Shown: piece after piece, positions 1 to 9,265 of the stretch
How positions within the stretch are numbered: the first letter of the stretch is position 1
Layout of the letters: every line of letters begins with the position of its first letter
Assembly (NCBI RefSeq): GCF_029525555.1
Contig: NZ_JAPDHZ010000008.1
Coordinates: forward strand, 558,001-622,000
Direction of reading: 5' to 3'
Length of the DNA stretch: 64,000 nt
Origin: Cohnella ginsengisoli
GTDB taxonomy: Bacteria > Bacillota > Bacilli > Paenibacillales > Paenibacillaceae
Made by a program: the position numbers and the translations under genes
The notes under the pieces: generated by a model
The model's database searches: none
What the model was told of the DNA's origin: nothing
Seen by the model: only the letters and a program-made list of their open reading frames with translations

Positions 1-271
1 TCAGCAGCACCTTGCCGTCCTTCACGATGACAACCGATGCGCCCGCCAGCGCAGCCTTCACTTCCGGACGCGCGAAGAAGCTATCCATAAAAGCGGCGAC
101 CTCTTGCGGGTCGGACGGCCCTGGCGCGGCTATGGATGCGGAAGCCCCAACCGATTGGGCTGAAGCGGCGTTTGGTTTTCCGACATACAGGACCGGGGTG
201 AACAGGCCTAGCGAAAAAATCAATGCGGACGCAAGCAGCGCTCTTGGGACGTTCATGATCTTGAAGTTCAT
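1..271 (-). CDS. Serine hydrolase, beta-lactamase/PBP4* family (N-terminal part, runs off the window)
   Basis: Only the first 90 codons are present; the gene continues past base 1. The start ATG at 269-271 follows AAAGGAG with normal spacing. Residues 1-36 look like a signal peptide: a basic start, a hydrophobic core (LLASALIFSLGLF) and an Ala-rich exit. The next visible piece, VAAFMDSFFARPEV followed by GASVVIVKDGKVLL, is the typical opening of class C beta-lactamase-like serine hydrolases, which act outside the cell on D-Ala peptides or esters. The catalytic SxxK and YxN motifs lie outside the window, so the enzymatic class is inferred from the N-terminus alone. It is on the same strand as rlmH, 246 bp downstream of it. 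Confidence 0.7.
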   Translation of the reverse strand, partial: MNFKIMNVPRALLASALIFSLGLFTPVLYVGKPNAASAQSVGASASIAAPGPSDPQEVAAFMDSFFARPEVKAALAGASVVIVKDGKVLL

Positions 272-517
272 TTGCGGTCTCCTTTGTAATCGGCTTGATC
301 TAACCTCCTGGTTATGAATCAAGCCTACCAAATGACCGTAATCCGCGAATCCGTATAGAAGGGCCAAATTGCGACGCATCCCCGCCATCTTTTTTTGCGG
401 GATCGCGCAAAATGCCGATTCTATATCCCCGTATAGGGCAGATGTAAAAATTCCCGTTGCATTCTACCACACAAATGCGTATTTTATGCCAGGGTCGGTT
501 AAACCACATATTTCGCC

Positions 518-997
518 CTACTTGTGATACGGTTCTCTCCGGTTAATCTTAAACGCCCGGTACACCTGCTCCAACAGCAGCACGCGCATGAGTTGGTGCG
601 GGTAGGTCATGCGCCCGAAGCTCAGCTTCTTGTCAGCGCGCGCCAAAACCGCCGGCGAGAGGCCGAGCGAGCCGCCGATGACGAAGGCGAAGGCGCCGCC
701 GCCGTAGACGGCTTGGCGATCCAGGTGCGCGGCAAGTTGCTCGCTGGACCAGGCGTCGCCGTCGATGGCGAGCGCGACTACGTGCGCGTCGGGTTTGAGC
801 GCGGCGAGGATGCGCTCGCCCTCGCGGACGCGGACCTGCTCTTCTTCGGCCGGGCTCATGGCATCCGGCGTCTTCTCGTCCGGCAGCTCGCGGATATCCA
901 GCCGGGCGTAGGCGCCCAGCCTTTTCGAATATTCGGCCACGCCGTCCGACCAGTACTTCTCCTTCAGCTTGCCCACGCACACGATTTGAATTTGCAT
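518..997 (-). CDS. rlmH: 23S rRNA (pseudouridine1915-N3)-methyltransferase RlmH
   Basis: This is a 159-aa SPOUT-class methyltransferase that methylates pseudouridine 1915 in helix 69 of 23S rRNA, using SAM. It starts MQIQIVCVGKLKEKYW, contains the SAM-binding glycine loop FVIGGSLGLSPAV near residue 105, and ends with the family hallmark REPYHK. There are two adjacent ATG codons (1000 and 997); the second aligns with known family starts. In Bacillales this gene normally lies directly after htrA and the CxxH/CxxC gene of the wal operon. Here those genes are near 44.5-46 kb, so the usual neighbourhood is split by about 43 kb. The identification is very secure. Confidence 0.97.
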   Translation of the reverse strand: MQIQIVCVGKLKEKYWSDGVAEYSKRLGAYARLDIRELPDEKTPDAMSPAEEEQVRVREGERILAALKPDAHVVALAIDGDAWSSEQLAAHLDRQAVYGGGAFAFVIGGSLGLSPAVLARADKKLSFGRMTYPHQLMRVLLLEQVYRAFKINRREPYHK

Positions 998-1157
998 CAT
1001 CGTTCGCTCAACCGCCCTTCCGATCCTGAATCTGTTACCTACAGCTTATTCCATCGGCGGCAATGGACGCAAAAGATCCGAACCCTCGCACCGCGGCGAT
1101 GATTCGAACCTTTGCTGTCGTTATAATAGAACGAGAACGTATCGATTCGACCCGCCC

Positions 1158-1658
1158 CTATTCGCTCACATCAGCACGCACCCGCTCGATCAACTGCTTA
1201 TACGCCTCGTATTCCTTCTCCCACAACGCCTTGCGCGACTCCACCGTCCTGCCGTCCAGCAGCGCGACGATGACATCGAGGCATACATGCCAGCCGGCAA
1301 GATCGCGCGGCGTATGATCGGTGATTCGCGCGATGCGCTCGATCAGGACGAGCCGGCAGCCTTCGGGCGTCTCGTCGAGCTCGAAGCGGACCCGGTCCTC
1401 CGCCCACGTATACGCGAGCACGGCGAGCGGCTCGAGCGCGAGAATCTCCATCTGCTCCTCGTTGCCGCCGCCCATGTCGAACTTGAATGCGCCGCCTACG
1501 CACAGATCCGCCACGCTAAGTTCAGGAAACCATTTCGCAAGCTGCTCATTCTCGGTCAGCATCGCCCAGACGGACGCGACCGAGTAACCGCCCAATACAC
1601 GTTCGAATCGCGCCTCGTAAGCCTCGCCGTTCTCGATAGATCGAATGGTTGCCAGCAT
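1158..1658 (-). CDS. SRPBCC-fold (AHSA1-like) protein
   Basis: This 166-aa protein has the pattern of the activator-of-Hsp90-ATPase/START-like fold: an opening strand (YEARFERVLGGYSVASVWAML), then WFPEL, a GGAFKFDMGGG turn, and a final long helix (WHVCLDVIVALLDG...LWEKEYEAYKQLIERV). The fold forms a hydrophobic pocket for small molecules; no substrate can be named. The start follows GAGAGGGG. It lies 21 bp downstream of the SGNH esterase gene on the same strand and is probably co-transcribed with it. Confidence 0.8.
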   Translation of the reverse strand: MLATIRSIENGEAYEARFERVLGGYSVASVWAMLTENEQLAKWFPELSVADLCVGGAFKFDMGGGNEEQMEILALEPLAVLAYTWAEDRVRFELDETPEGCRLVLIERIARITDHTPRDLAGWHVCLDVIVALLDGRTVESRKALWEKEYEAYKQLIERVRADVSE

Positions 1659-1679
1659 CGTCGGATGCCCCTCTCTTAT

Positions 1680-2805
1680 TTAATCAAGCAGTGGCCGGAT
1701 CGCCTCGGCCAGCACCGAAGCCGCCTGCGCATGCGCCTTCTTCCCGGGATGATTGCGCGCGCCGGCTGTATCTTCCGTCATCCCTGGCAGCGCAATGACC
1801 TTCACCTTCTCGTCGCCCGACTGCGCCCGGTACTCGCCCACCGCCCGCTCGATCGCGGGCAGCATCCCCGTGCCGAGCATGCCGTACGCCCATACGATAT
1901 GCGCGTCCCGATTGCACCGCCGCAGCTTGCCCACAAACTGCGCCACCGCCCCCCTCGAAGACCGCCAAGTCGTCCGCGTGCATCGTGCCGTCCGCATTCA
2001 TCCGCTGCTCGTACGTCTCGCCCGTCTGCGGGTCCCGCCATTCCTGATAGTGGAACGCCCCGTCGTCGTTGGTCCCCAAGTTGACGACCACCACGTCCGG
2101 CTGCCAGGCGGCAAAGTCGTTCGCCTCCAACGCGCCCAGCTCCCGATTCCGTTCGCCCGTCAGCAGTCCGCATACCTGCTCGTAATAGGCCGGGAGGCTC
2201 GAATGCGGATTGTTGTCCCAGCCCGTCACCACGCCCCAGCCGCTCTGCGACAAGATCCGGTACTCGGCGTCCAGCGCTTCGGCCGTCATCGCGGCGTAGT
2301 TGTCGATGGCGCTGAACCACATCGGGATCCAGTCCTGCTCGCAGGTCGCGCCGATCGCGCCTTCCCCAGACGTGATGCTGTCGCCGACGAACTCGATCTT
2401 CCGCGGCTTGCCCGCTACCGGCAAAAATTCGCCGTCGCACCGAACCGACCGGATCTGCAGCAGGCAGCCCGGGTCGCCGCTCATCGCCTGCGTGTCCTTG
2501 ACGACCCGCACGTTTTTGACCGCAGCTCCATTCATGCTCCTGAACACGCACAGCCATTGCCTGCCCGCCGCGACCATCTGTCTGCCCACCCAGGCGCCGT
2601 TGACGAGGACGCTGATCCATGGCTCGCAATCATCGTAGTCCGCCTCGACTTCGATCCACAGCTCGCTCGTCTTCACGTTCCATTCGACGCCGCTCCCCGT
2701 CCAGAACAACGTCAGCGGATCGAGACGCCCCGTCGTGCGTCCGTGCACCTTCGTGTGCGCAATCTCGGACAACGCGTACGTCCGCAGCTTTTCGTTCGCC
2801 TTCAT
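1680..2805 (-). CDS. SGNH/GDSL esterase, CE2-like (frameshifted)
   Basis: A two-domain esterase. An N-terminal beta-sandwich (about residues 1-150) is followed by an SGNH hydrolase domain. The nucleophile motif is FVGDSITSGEG and the block with NLGTNDD is intact. The C-terminal His lies in RNHPGKKAH without the usual Asp three residues earlier, which fits the Ser-His dyad of CE2 carbohydrate esterases. Its likely role is removal of acetyl groups from polysaccharides; no signal peptide is seen. The start chosen is the ATG at 2805, preceded by GGGGGAA. The frame breaks at a six-base C run (1949-1954). One base fewer restores the ending VAQFVGKLRR and onward, including the catalytic His. Confidence 0.78.
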
Positions 2806-2886
2806 CAACCGTTCCCCCGTTTCGCTCGTTGTCTCCGATTCTATCCTGTCCGGTGTCTCCCGGCAACCCAAGGCCGGCTTTGAAAA

Positions 2887-4391
2887 CTACACCGGATCGG
2901 GCGGCGCAAAACGGTACCTGGTCGCTTGTTCGTAAGCGTAGGCGAGGCGGAGAAGCACGGGCTCGCTGTAGGCTGTACCTACGAAGGTAATGCCCTGCGG
3001 TCCCTTGGTCGTATAGCCGCCTTCCGCAATAACTCCCGTCTCCGCATATCCGCCCGGCACCGTAATCGCCGGATATCCCGCGCGTGAGGACAAGTCGAGC
3101 CCCTCCTCATTGCCGAGAAACAGCAGCGCGTCGAGCCGATGCTCGCGAATTGGGTGATCGATGCCCTGTTCCCGAGCCAGCTCTCGGTTCAGGCGCAAGC
3201 TCTCCGCATATTCAGGCTCGGTCAAGGCGCCGCTTGTCCGGTTCGACCAGATGAGCGTGTCCTGCCCGTATTTTAAAGCGGCGTCGCGATTCGCTTCATT
3301 ATAGGCGATGAGTTCGTCCAGCGACCGGACGTAAGCGCCGGGGCCGGCTTTGGCGAGGTAGTCGTTCAGCCCCTTTTTTGAATTCGAACGGCATTACGTC
3401 CCACTCCCACTTCGCTCTCTCGCAAGGCAAGGATATCGGGTCGACGACGATCGCGCCGCGCGCCTTGCACAATTCGATCGCCCGCTCGATAATCGCCGCC
3501 CGGGCCTCGTCCAGTCCTTCATAATAATGCCGGGCAACGCCGATTCTCGCGCCGCGCAGACCGTCCGCATCAAGGAATGGCGTGTAATCCTTATACGCGA
3601 CACGCCCGCTCACGCTCATGGCCGCATCCGACGGGTCCGCGACCGTCATCGCGCCGAGCAGGATCGCGGCGTCCCTGACCGTGCGGGTCATCGGACCGGC
3701 CGAATCCTGGCTATGCGTAATGGGGATGATGCCCGTGCGGCTGACGAGACCTATCGTAGGCTTGAAGCCGACGAGACTGTTTTGCGAAGCCGGGCTGATG
3801 ATCGAGCCGGAAGTCTCCGTGCCGATGGCGGCGGCGCATAGGTTCGCGGCCGTCGCGGCGCCCGAGCCCGAGCTCGATCCGCCTACGAAAAACTCTCCTG
3901 GACTGTACGGATTGAGCGTGAGTCCCCCCTCTGGAGCTGTAACCCGCCCACATCGTGCCGGACATGAAGTTCGCCCACTCCGTCATGTTCGCTTTGCCGA
4001 GAAAGACTGCTCCCGCAGCCCGCAGCTGCGCGGCCACGGCCGAATCCGCCGGCGCGAAGTGCTCCGCAAGCGCGATAGACCCAGCGCTCGTATGCATGCG
4101 ATCGCCCGTATCGATATTGTCCTTGAGCAGGATCGGGATGCCGTGCAACGGTCCGCGCGAGCCGCGTTCGCGCCGTTCCGCGTCGAGCGCCGATGCGATC
4201 GCGATCGCGTCCGGATTGACCTCGAGCACCGCGCTCAGCTTCGGATTGAACCGCTCGATCCGCTCCAAATACCAGCGCACGCAGGCCACCGACGTTATGG
4301 TTCCTGCCTCCATCGCATTTTGCAAAGAAGCGATATCCGCTTCTATTAAACGCTCATTCATATTGACGTCCATTGGAGGGTCCCCCGTCAT
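2887..4391 (-). CDS. Amidase-signature family hydrolase (two frameshifts)
   Basis: An amidase-signature enzyme of about 500 residues, read through two breaks. It has the Lys of the Ser-cisSer-Lys triad in ILLKDNID, the Gly/Ser stretch GGSSSGSGAA, and the nucleophile region GTETSGSI. The C-terminus (SSRAGYPAITVPGGY) is also typical. The family hydrolyses amide bonds; the substrate is unknown, and it is not expected to be GatA because gatC/gatB are absent. The breaks are at a C run (3924-3929) and a T run (3374-3379), and each is fixed by removing one base. The ATG at 4391 overlaps the upstream phosphatase stop (ATGA), indicating translational coupling; ATGs at 4373 and 4361 are alternatives. 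Confidence 0.82.
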
Positions 4392-5185
4392 TGTCTCTGT
4401 CTTTCCAATTCGAACAATCGCTCTAATACGATCGCTACGCCATCTTGATCGTTCGTTTCCGTCGTTTCGTCCGCCGCGGCTTTCAACGCGTCCACCGCAT
4501 TGCCCATTGCCACCGTATATCCAGCAATCCCGAACAGTCCGAGATCGTTATAATCGTCGCCAAACGCAACGACGTCGCTCATTTCAATCCCATAAACCTC
4601 GCATAGTTTCCGAATGGCCGTCTCTTTCGAAGCTTGTAGCGGCATGATCTGGATCAGCCGGCCTTGATCGGTGACGATGATGTTAACGTGCTGTCCAAAA
4701 CGCTCGAGTAGCATAGGGATCGGACTGCTACTTGCAATCAATATTTTCGTTGCATGCAGCGCCTTTAATTCGTCTATCGATTTTACGACTGGATTGGAGG
4801 CCGTATTCATCGCGATGGTATAATCCAACGCTCGAAGACTGAACCATTCATCATTGACTTCAATAGATAATTCCAAATCAGGCTGGTGACCCCGTACATA
4901 GTCGATGAGGGATGAGGACACGTCGGAAGGGATGGATTCGCAAAATGAGGTTCCCGTGTGATTGCACACCACCTGCGCGCCATTGTAGTAGACGAATGTG
5001 CCGGTGCTTATCATTTCTTCAGACAGGAACTGTCTGACCGACCGAGGCGGGCGAGCCGTCGCATAAATAATTTTGATTCCTTTTTCATAGCATTGCTGAA
5101 CCGCATGACGATTGCGGTCCGTTACCCGTTTGTCTGCATTCAACAACGTTCCGTCTAAATCGAGCACGACAGCCGAATAGCGCAA
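4388..5185 (-). CDS. Cof-type HAD-IIB family phosphatase
   Basis: A cytoplasmic sugar-phosphate/nucleotide phosphatase of the Cof subfamily, 265 aa. Motif I is LDLDGTLL (Asp nucleophile at residue 9), and a Lys occurs in the LHATKILIAS stretch. The late acidic motif is GDDYNDLGLF. I chose the TTG at 5185 because it puts the DxD motif at the usual distance and has AGGGA in front of it. An ATG at 5263 would add an unusual 26-residue extension with no proper ribosome site. The gene overlaps the amidase start by 4 bp. Confidence 0.88.
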   Translation of the reverse strand: MRYSAVVLDLDGTLLNADKRVTDRNRHAVQQCYEKGIKIIYATARPPRSVRQFLSEEMISTGTFVYYNGAQVVCNHTGTSFCESIPSDVSSSLIDYVRGHQPDLELSIEVNDEWFSLRALDYTIAMNTASNPVVKSIDELKALHATKILIASSSPIPMLLERFGQHVNIIVTDQGRLIQIMPLQASKETAIRKLCEVYGIEMSDVVAFGDDYNDLGLFGIAGYTVAMGNAVDALKAAADETTETNDQDGVAIVLERLFELERQRQ

Positions 5186-5296
5186 AGCCCATCCCTCGCT
5201 CTCCCCTTTCCTTCCAGTATACAAGTTTTTTCCTGCGGCAAGACTGGTATCCGTGCAGATCATCTTCCAAAAACGAACAAGAACAGGAGTCCCGCT

Positions 5297-5884
5297 ATGC
5301 TAACCGTATTCTGGCAGTCCCTCGTATTGGCTGTCGCCGGTATTCTCTTGCTTCGCTTAAGCGGCCGCAAGTCGATCGCCGAAATGACGATCCCCCAGAT
5401 TGGCGTCCTGTTGACGATCGGAGCGATTTTGGGCTCCGATGTCGCCGGCAAGGGGCTGTCCCAGTCATTACTCGCCGTATTTACGTTTTTGGCTGTCCTT
5501 TATGTGTCGGAATGGATATCGCTCAAGTGGAATCTGGCGGAAAGGGCGTTAAAAGGCGCGGCGGTGCCGGTCATCGAAAACGGAAAACCGCTGACCGCTA
5601 ATATGAAAAAACTTCGGCTGACCGTGGACGATCTGGAAAAACGGCTGCGAATCGCGGGTGTCGCCCGCGTTCAGGACGTGCAATTCGGAACGATCGAGAC
5701 CAACGGCGAGTTTGGCTGCGAGCTCATGGCGCATGCGCGCCCCTTGACGAGGGGCGATCTGGAGGAGATCCTAAAAGCGAACTTCCCGCAGATCGTTGTG
5801 CCGCCCCCCAAGAAGCAAGCCGACATTTTCGCGGAAACCCTCATTCCCCAAAACCAGCCCCCCGCGCCCAACAAGCTTCACTAG
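5297..5884 (+). CDS. DUF421 (YetF-like) membrane protein
   Basis: A 195-aa protein with three N-terminal membrane helices (about residues 5-22, 33-50 and 57-75), then a cytoplasmic domain with the sequence PVIENGKPLTANMKKLRLTV typical of YetF/YdfR proteins. The C-terminus is Pro-rich (PVVPPP-type and NQPPAP). The function of the family is not firmly established; membrane or spore-related roles have been proposed. AGGAG precedes the ATG. It is divergent from the HAD/amidase pair and appears to be a single-gene unit. Confidence 0.85.
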   Translation: MLTVFWQSLVLAVAGILLLRLSGRKSIAEMTIPQIGVLLTIGAILGSDVAGKGLSQSLLAVFTFLAVLYVSEWISLKWNLAERALKGAAVPVIENGKPLTANMKKLRLTVDDLEKRLRIAGVARVQDVQFGTIETNGEFGCELMAHARPLTRGDLEEILKANFPQIVVPPPKKQADIFAETLIPQNQPPAPNKLH

Positions 5885-5978
5885 TACTGCCGTCTAGCGG
5901 AGGCGGAAATATAAACGGGCCCTGCGACGCTCATGGCGCAAAGCCCGTTAGCTTGCCCTGCCGTTTCCTGCCTATCGC

Positions 5979-6197
5979 TTAGATCCCCTGAACCTCGATC
6001 CCTAGCATATCCGCGGTACGCTTGATCTCCGCCGCCTGGCTGCCTTCGCCCAGCGCGAAGTGATAGGTCGGGCCCGCGCTGCACTACTGCTCGACGAACG
6101 TAGGAACCCGGCGTCCTTCCCGAAGCTCCCAGTAGGATTCGTGTCCCACCGTCATGATGCCGATACGCGCACGCATGCGTTGGAAATTTTTAGACAT
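5979..6197 (-). pseudogene. Remnant of an L-arabinose/L-fucose isomerase-family gene
   Basis: A strong ribosome site (AGGAGG, about 8 bp before the ATG at 6197) leads into MSKNFQRMRARIGIMTVGHE, which resembles the N-terminus of AraA/FucI-like isomerases. After 37 codons there is a TAG. In the same frame the sequence then resumes with a C-terminus-like piece, GPTYHFALGEG..AAEIKR..DMLGIEVQGI, ending at 5979. The whole is only 73 codons, against about 450-500 for the family, so nearly the entire middle has been deleted. The frame is kept across the junction. The family assignment is from short similarity and is moderate. Confidence 0.5.
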
Positions 6198-6701
6198 GGT
6201 CAAGTCCTCCTCTTGGTCTCATCAAACCTCTTACTTCATCGTAGGCAAACAGGCGAATCGTAACAATGAAGTCTCCAAATTATTTTGGAATAATACTACG
6301 ATTTATTCTAGAAAAAAAGATGTGTAGCGAACCCGAGGAACGGTGCGATTCTATCTCTTCGAATTGACGTCATTAGCGGTTGCGGCATACAGCGATTATC
6401 GTTTCAACTGTTGGTAAACGCTTTTCGAATTCAAACCCCTCACTTTATTTAGACATGAATACACCTCTAATGTCCGTCGCAATGCGAATATAGATAAATC
6501 CTTTAAGATCACGTCCCCCCAAACTTCGGTTTGCCATCCGATCGCGATCCTCACTTTTCATGTCAATCATTTACATTTAAATTTTTACATTAATGATTAA
6601 TTCATCCTTCTCCGTCGCCTGAAACATCAATCACAGGTTTAGAAATATATTACGATATCTTCTATAATACACACAGGTGTCGAGAGAGGGAGGAAGCAGG
6701 A
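6198..6701. other. AT-rich intergenic spacer between two decayed genes
   Basis: About 500 bp, clearly richer in A and T than its surroundings, lying between the divergent isomerase remnant and the AraC remnant. It is probably the old shared control region of a sugar-utilisation locus. I see no intact reading frame, no clear operator and no convincing promoter pair in it. Confidence 0.5.
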
Positions 6702-7150
6702 ATGTGCGCGAAAAATGGGGAAAAAGGGCGATGATCGAGTCGGCAGCGATTTATTGCGAGCATGGCGAGGCGGGTTGACAGGTGCCGCGATCGCGGACGA
6801 ACAACCATATCGCGGTGCCGGTGACGGAGGGGCAGGCGGTATTCGAGATGGAGCAGGGAAGCTTCAGGCTGAGCCGGGGAGATATGCTGTTGTTGCCGAA
6901 GGGGCTCGAACGCAGCGCGCCCAATTCGCCCGAGGGCGCATGAGATGTTCGTCGCGCCTTTTCAATACGAGGGAGAGGGAGAAGGCTGAGACCTGCTCTT
7001 GATCTCGCAGATGAACGTCGGGGAGATCTCGGATTCCCTGGTTTTTTGCGAGCAGCCGTATTTTAACAAGGTGTTCAAAAAAAATAACCGGCACCCTGCC
7101 CTCCGCATACGTGCGGCACAAGGTGAACCGGTCGGAGACAGAAGGCGACG
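6702..7150 (+). pseudogene. Decayed AraC-family transcriptional regulator
   Basis: Two recognisable pieces remain. First is an AraC-type cupin segment (AVFEMEQGSFRLSRGDMLLL, then PKGLERSAP) at about 6815-6940. Second is the recognition part of the second helix-turn-helix, MNVGEISDSLVFCEQPYFNK then VFKK, at about 7011-7082. Between them most of the protein, including the linker and first helix-turn-helix, is missing, and there are in-frame stops at 6776 and 6941. An A8 run at 7077-7084 breaks the frame again; one base fewer restores ITGTLPSAYVRHKV. It was probably the activator of the adjacent isomerase locus. It runs up against the end of the convergent Gln-rich gene. Confidence 0.7.
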
Positions 7151-7154
7151 TCGA

Positions 7155-7574
7155 TCAGACCTTGGTCAGCGCCTTGATCGTCTCATTCTGAGATTGCTGC
7201 ATTTGCTGCAGCATCTGTAGAATTTGCTGGATTAACTGCTGAATCTGCTGCTGCATCTCTTGTTGTTGCTGCGCCGATGCGGCCTCTTCATTCTTTTTCG
7301 CGGCTTCATCCGCCTTCTGCTGCGCGGCTTGATCCGTCTGCTTTTTCAGCGTTTCCGCGTTCTGCACGAGCTTGCCGACCTGCGCTTGCTGCTGCTGCGC
7401 GGCGTTCAGCGCGTTCTGCGCCGCCAGATTCTGCTGCCAGATCGTATTGCTCGTCGAATTGCCCAGGGCATCGTTGACCGCCTTATAGGCGTCGCTGCTC
7501 ATCATCAGGCCGATCCCGCCCGCCAAGCCCGCTACGAAGAGTCCCGCTGCCTTCAATACCGTCTTCTTGTTCAT
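7155..7574 (-). CDS. Small exported or membrane-anchored Gln-rich coiled-coil protein
   Basis: 139 aa. The ATG at 7574 has an excellent ribosome site (GGGAGGGG). Residues 1-27 form a Lys-led hydrophobic segment (VLKAAGLFVAGLAGGIGLMM), acting as signal anchor or signal peptide. The remainder is rich in Gln, Ala and Lys with heptad-like spacing, ending in a QQQ/QIQQLIQQ/MLQQMQQ stretch, so a long coiled coil is expected. I do not recognise a family. It follows the decayed AraC gene convergently and diverges from yitT. Confidence 0.75.
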   Translation of the reverse strand: MNKKTVLKAAGLFVAGLAGGIGLMMSSDAYKAVNDALGNSTSNTIWQQNLAAQNALNAAQQQQAQVGKLVQNAETLKKQTDQAAQQKADEAAKKNEEAASAQQQQEMQQQIQQLIQQILQMLQQMQQSQNETIKALTKV

Positions 7575-7781
7575 TTTAATAACCCCTCCCGATGGAATTC
7601 CTATGCGTTCATCATACGCGATATACGGGAAGGGTTCTGTAACGCAGACTACATTATGGCAAGGTTTTTTTGTCCGCTCGTCCTTACGACGACCGGCGTG
7701 CGGCGCCATACGGTTCGATATTCGCCTCGTAATCCGATAAAATAAAACGAACGACATCTATTCGGAAACGAGGTCTCGATA

Positions 7782-8651
7782 TTGGGAAGCGGAAAAAAAC
7801 AGTCTGTCGTATTAAGAAAAGTGCTGCGGGGATTAGCCGTCATCATCGGCGCATTCATAACGGCCTATGGTCTTGAAGCCGTGCTGATTCCGAACAACGT
7901 ATCCGACGGCGGCGTGACAGGTCTCAGCATCGTGGGGTCGGAGCTCATCGAACTGCCGCTCGGCCTGTTGATCGCGGTTCTGAATATCCCGTTCATTTTT
8001 CTCGGCTACAAGCAGATCGGAAAAAGCTTCGCCATCAACTCCGTGCTCGGCATCGCTTCGCTGGCCATCGGCACGATCACGATGCATCACATCAAGCCCA
8101 TTCTCGAGGGCGATACGCTGTTGGTCACCGTTGTCGGCGGTATCATCATCGGTTTTGGGATGGGTCTGGCCTTGCGAAACGGGGGCGCATTGGACGGGAT
8201 CGACATGCTGGCGGTGCTGCTGTCCCGCAAGCTGCCTTTCGGCACAAGCGACCTGATCCTGTTCCTGAACGCATTCGTCTTTATCGTCGTCTCGACCGTC
8301 TTCGGCCTGCAGGGCGCGATCATGTCGGGTATCGCCTACTACATCGCCTCCAAGGTGATCCATATCGTCGAAGAAGGCTTAAGCGGCGCCAAGACGTTCA
8401 AGATCATTTCCAAACATCCCGAAACGATGGTCGAGACCATCCGCGACCGGCTGGGCCGCGGCGCTACCTACAACGTCGTGGAGGGCGGCTACTCGAACGA
8501 GCAGTTTAAAGAGATCACCTGCGTCATCAACCGGCTGGAAGAGAGCAAAATGAAAGAAATCATCTACGAAATCGACCCGAGCGCATTCGTCATGGTCTAC
8601 GACGTGGCCGAGGTCAAAGGCGGTAATTTCAAAAAGCACGATATTCACTAG
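7782..8651 (+). CDS. YitT family membrane protein (DUF161 plus DUF2179)
   Basis: 289 aa starting with TTG (GAGGT 8 bp upstream). Residues about 12-195 hold five or six membrane helices with the YitT signatures GLEAVLIPNNVSDGGVTGLS and LALRNGGALDGIDMLAVLLS. Residues 205-280 are the soluble DUF2179 domain (KTFKIISKHPETMVETI..LGRGATY..EGGYS), which may bind a ligand. Many Bacilli carry several paralogues; transport is suspected but unproven. It ends 9 bp before the 51-bp repeat array. Confidence 0.93.
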   Translation: MGSGKKQSVVLRKVLRGLAVIIGAFITAYGLEAVLIPNNVSDGGVTGLSIVGSELIELPLGLLIAVLNIPFIFLGYKQIGKSFAINSVLGIASLAIGTITMHHIKPILEGDTLLVTVVGGIIIGFGMGLALRNGGALDGIDMLAVLLSRKLPFGTSDLILFLNAFVFIVVSTVFGLQGAIMSGIAYYIASKVIHIVEEGLSGAKTFKIISKHPETMVETIRDRLGRGATYNVVEGGYSNEQFKEITCVINRLEESKMKEIIYEIDPSAFVMVYDVAEVKGGNFKKHDIH

Positions 8652-8659
8652 GCGAAAAG

Positions 8660-9170
8660 GCACCGGCGACCCGGGTGGGCCGCGGGCCGCAAGTGTTCCT
8701 AGCTAGGAACACTTGAGCGATCAGGGTGGGCCGCGGGCCAATTTTGTTCCTAGCCAGGAACACTTGAGCGATCAGGGTGGGCCGCGGGCCAATTTTGTTC
8801 CTAGCTAGGAACACTTGGGCGATCTGGACAGGCCGCGGGCCAATTTTGTTCCTAGCTAGGAACACTTGAGCGATCAGGGTGGGCCGCGGGCCAATTTTGT
8901 TCCTAGCCAGGAACACTTGGGCGAGCTGGACAGGCTGCGGGCCAATTTTGTTCCTAGCCAGGAACACTTGGGCGATCCGGACAGGCCGTGGGCCAATTTT
9001 GTTCTTAGCCAGGAACACTTGGGCGATCCGGACAGGCCGCGGGCCGCATGTGTTCCTAGCTAGGAACACTTGGGCGATCTGGACAGGCTGCGGGCCAATT
9101 TTGTTCCTATCCGGGAACACTTGGGCGATCCGGACAGGCCGCGGGCCGCATGTGTTCTTGTCCATCTGCT
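8660..9170. repeat. 51-bp tandem repeat array, ten units, each with a palindrome
   Basis: The 18-base palindrome TGTTCCTAGCTAGGAACA, or a close variant, begins at 8694, 8745, 8796, 8847, 8898, 8949, 9000, 9051, 9102 and 9153. The spacing is exactly 51 bp throughout. Between palindromes the linker is conserved in two flavours (ACTTGAGCGATCAGGGTGG and ACTTGGGCGATCCGGACAGG) and carries a second GC-rich palindrome around CCGCGG. The last two units are the most degraded. Because 51 is a multiple of three and no stops occur, both strands are open, but no credible start site is present. The array lies between the 3' ends of yitT and the beta-helix lipoprotein gene. Confidence 0.97.
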
Positions 9171-9178
9171 ATATAAAC

Positions 9179-9231
9179 TTAGGCCTGTGAACTGCCGTTC
9201 CAGCATGGAACGTGCAGTTTCACAGGCCTAA
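9179..9231. terminator. Long bidirectional hairpin terminator
   Basis: A nearly perfect inverted repeat with outer arms TTAGGCCTGTGAACTGC (9179-9195) and GCAGTTTCACAGGCCTAA (9214-9231), continued by inner arms CGTTCC/GGAACG around an AGCA loop. It lies between the convergent yitT-plus-array side and the beta-helix gene and can serve both strands. Confidence 0.85.
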
Positions 9232-9265
9232 TTGTTTGATCCATCATCCGCGGAGAAGTCGGGGA

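Noticed and set aside
312..509. Possible 65-residue gene between rlmH and the serine hydrolase
   Set aside because: There is no ribosome site, the composition is not protein-like, and it overlaps the probable control region of the serine hydrolase.
8660..9170. CRISPR array
   Set aside because: The whole 51-bp unit is conserved, including the part that would be spacer, and no cas genes are present.
8629..9190. Long open frames through the 51-bp array on both strands (17-residue repeats)
   Set aside because: They exist because 51 is divisible by three and the unit has no stops. No ribosome site or credible start precedes either frame, and repeats with internal palindromes read open on both strands by symmetry.
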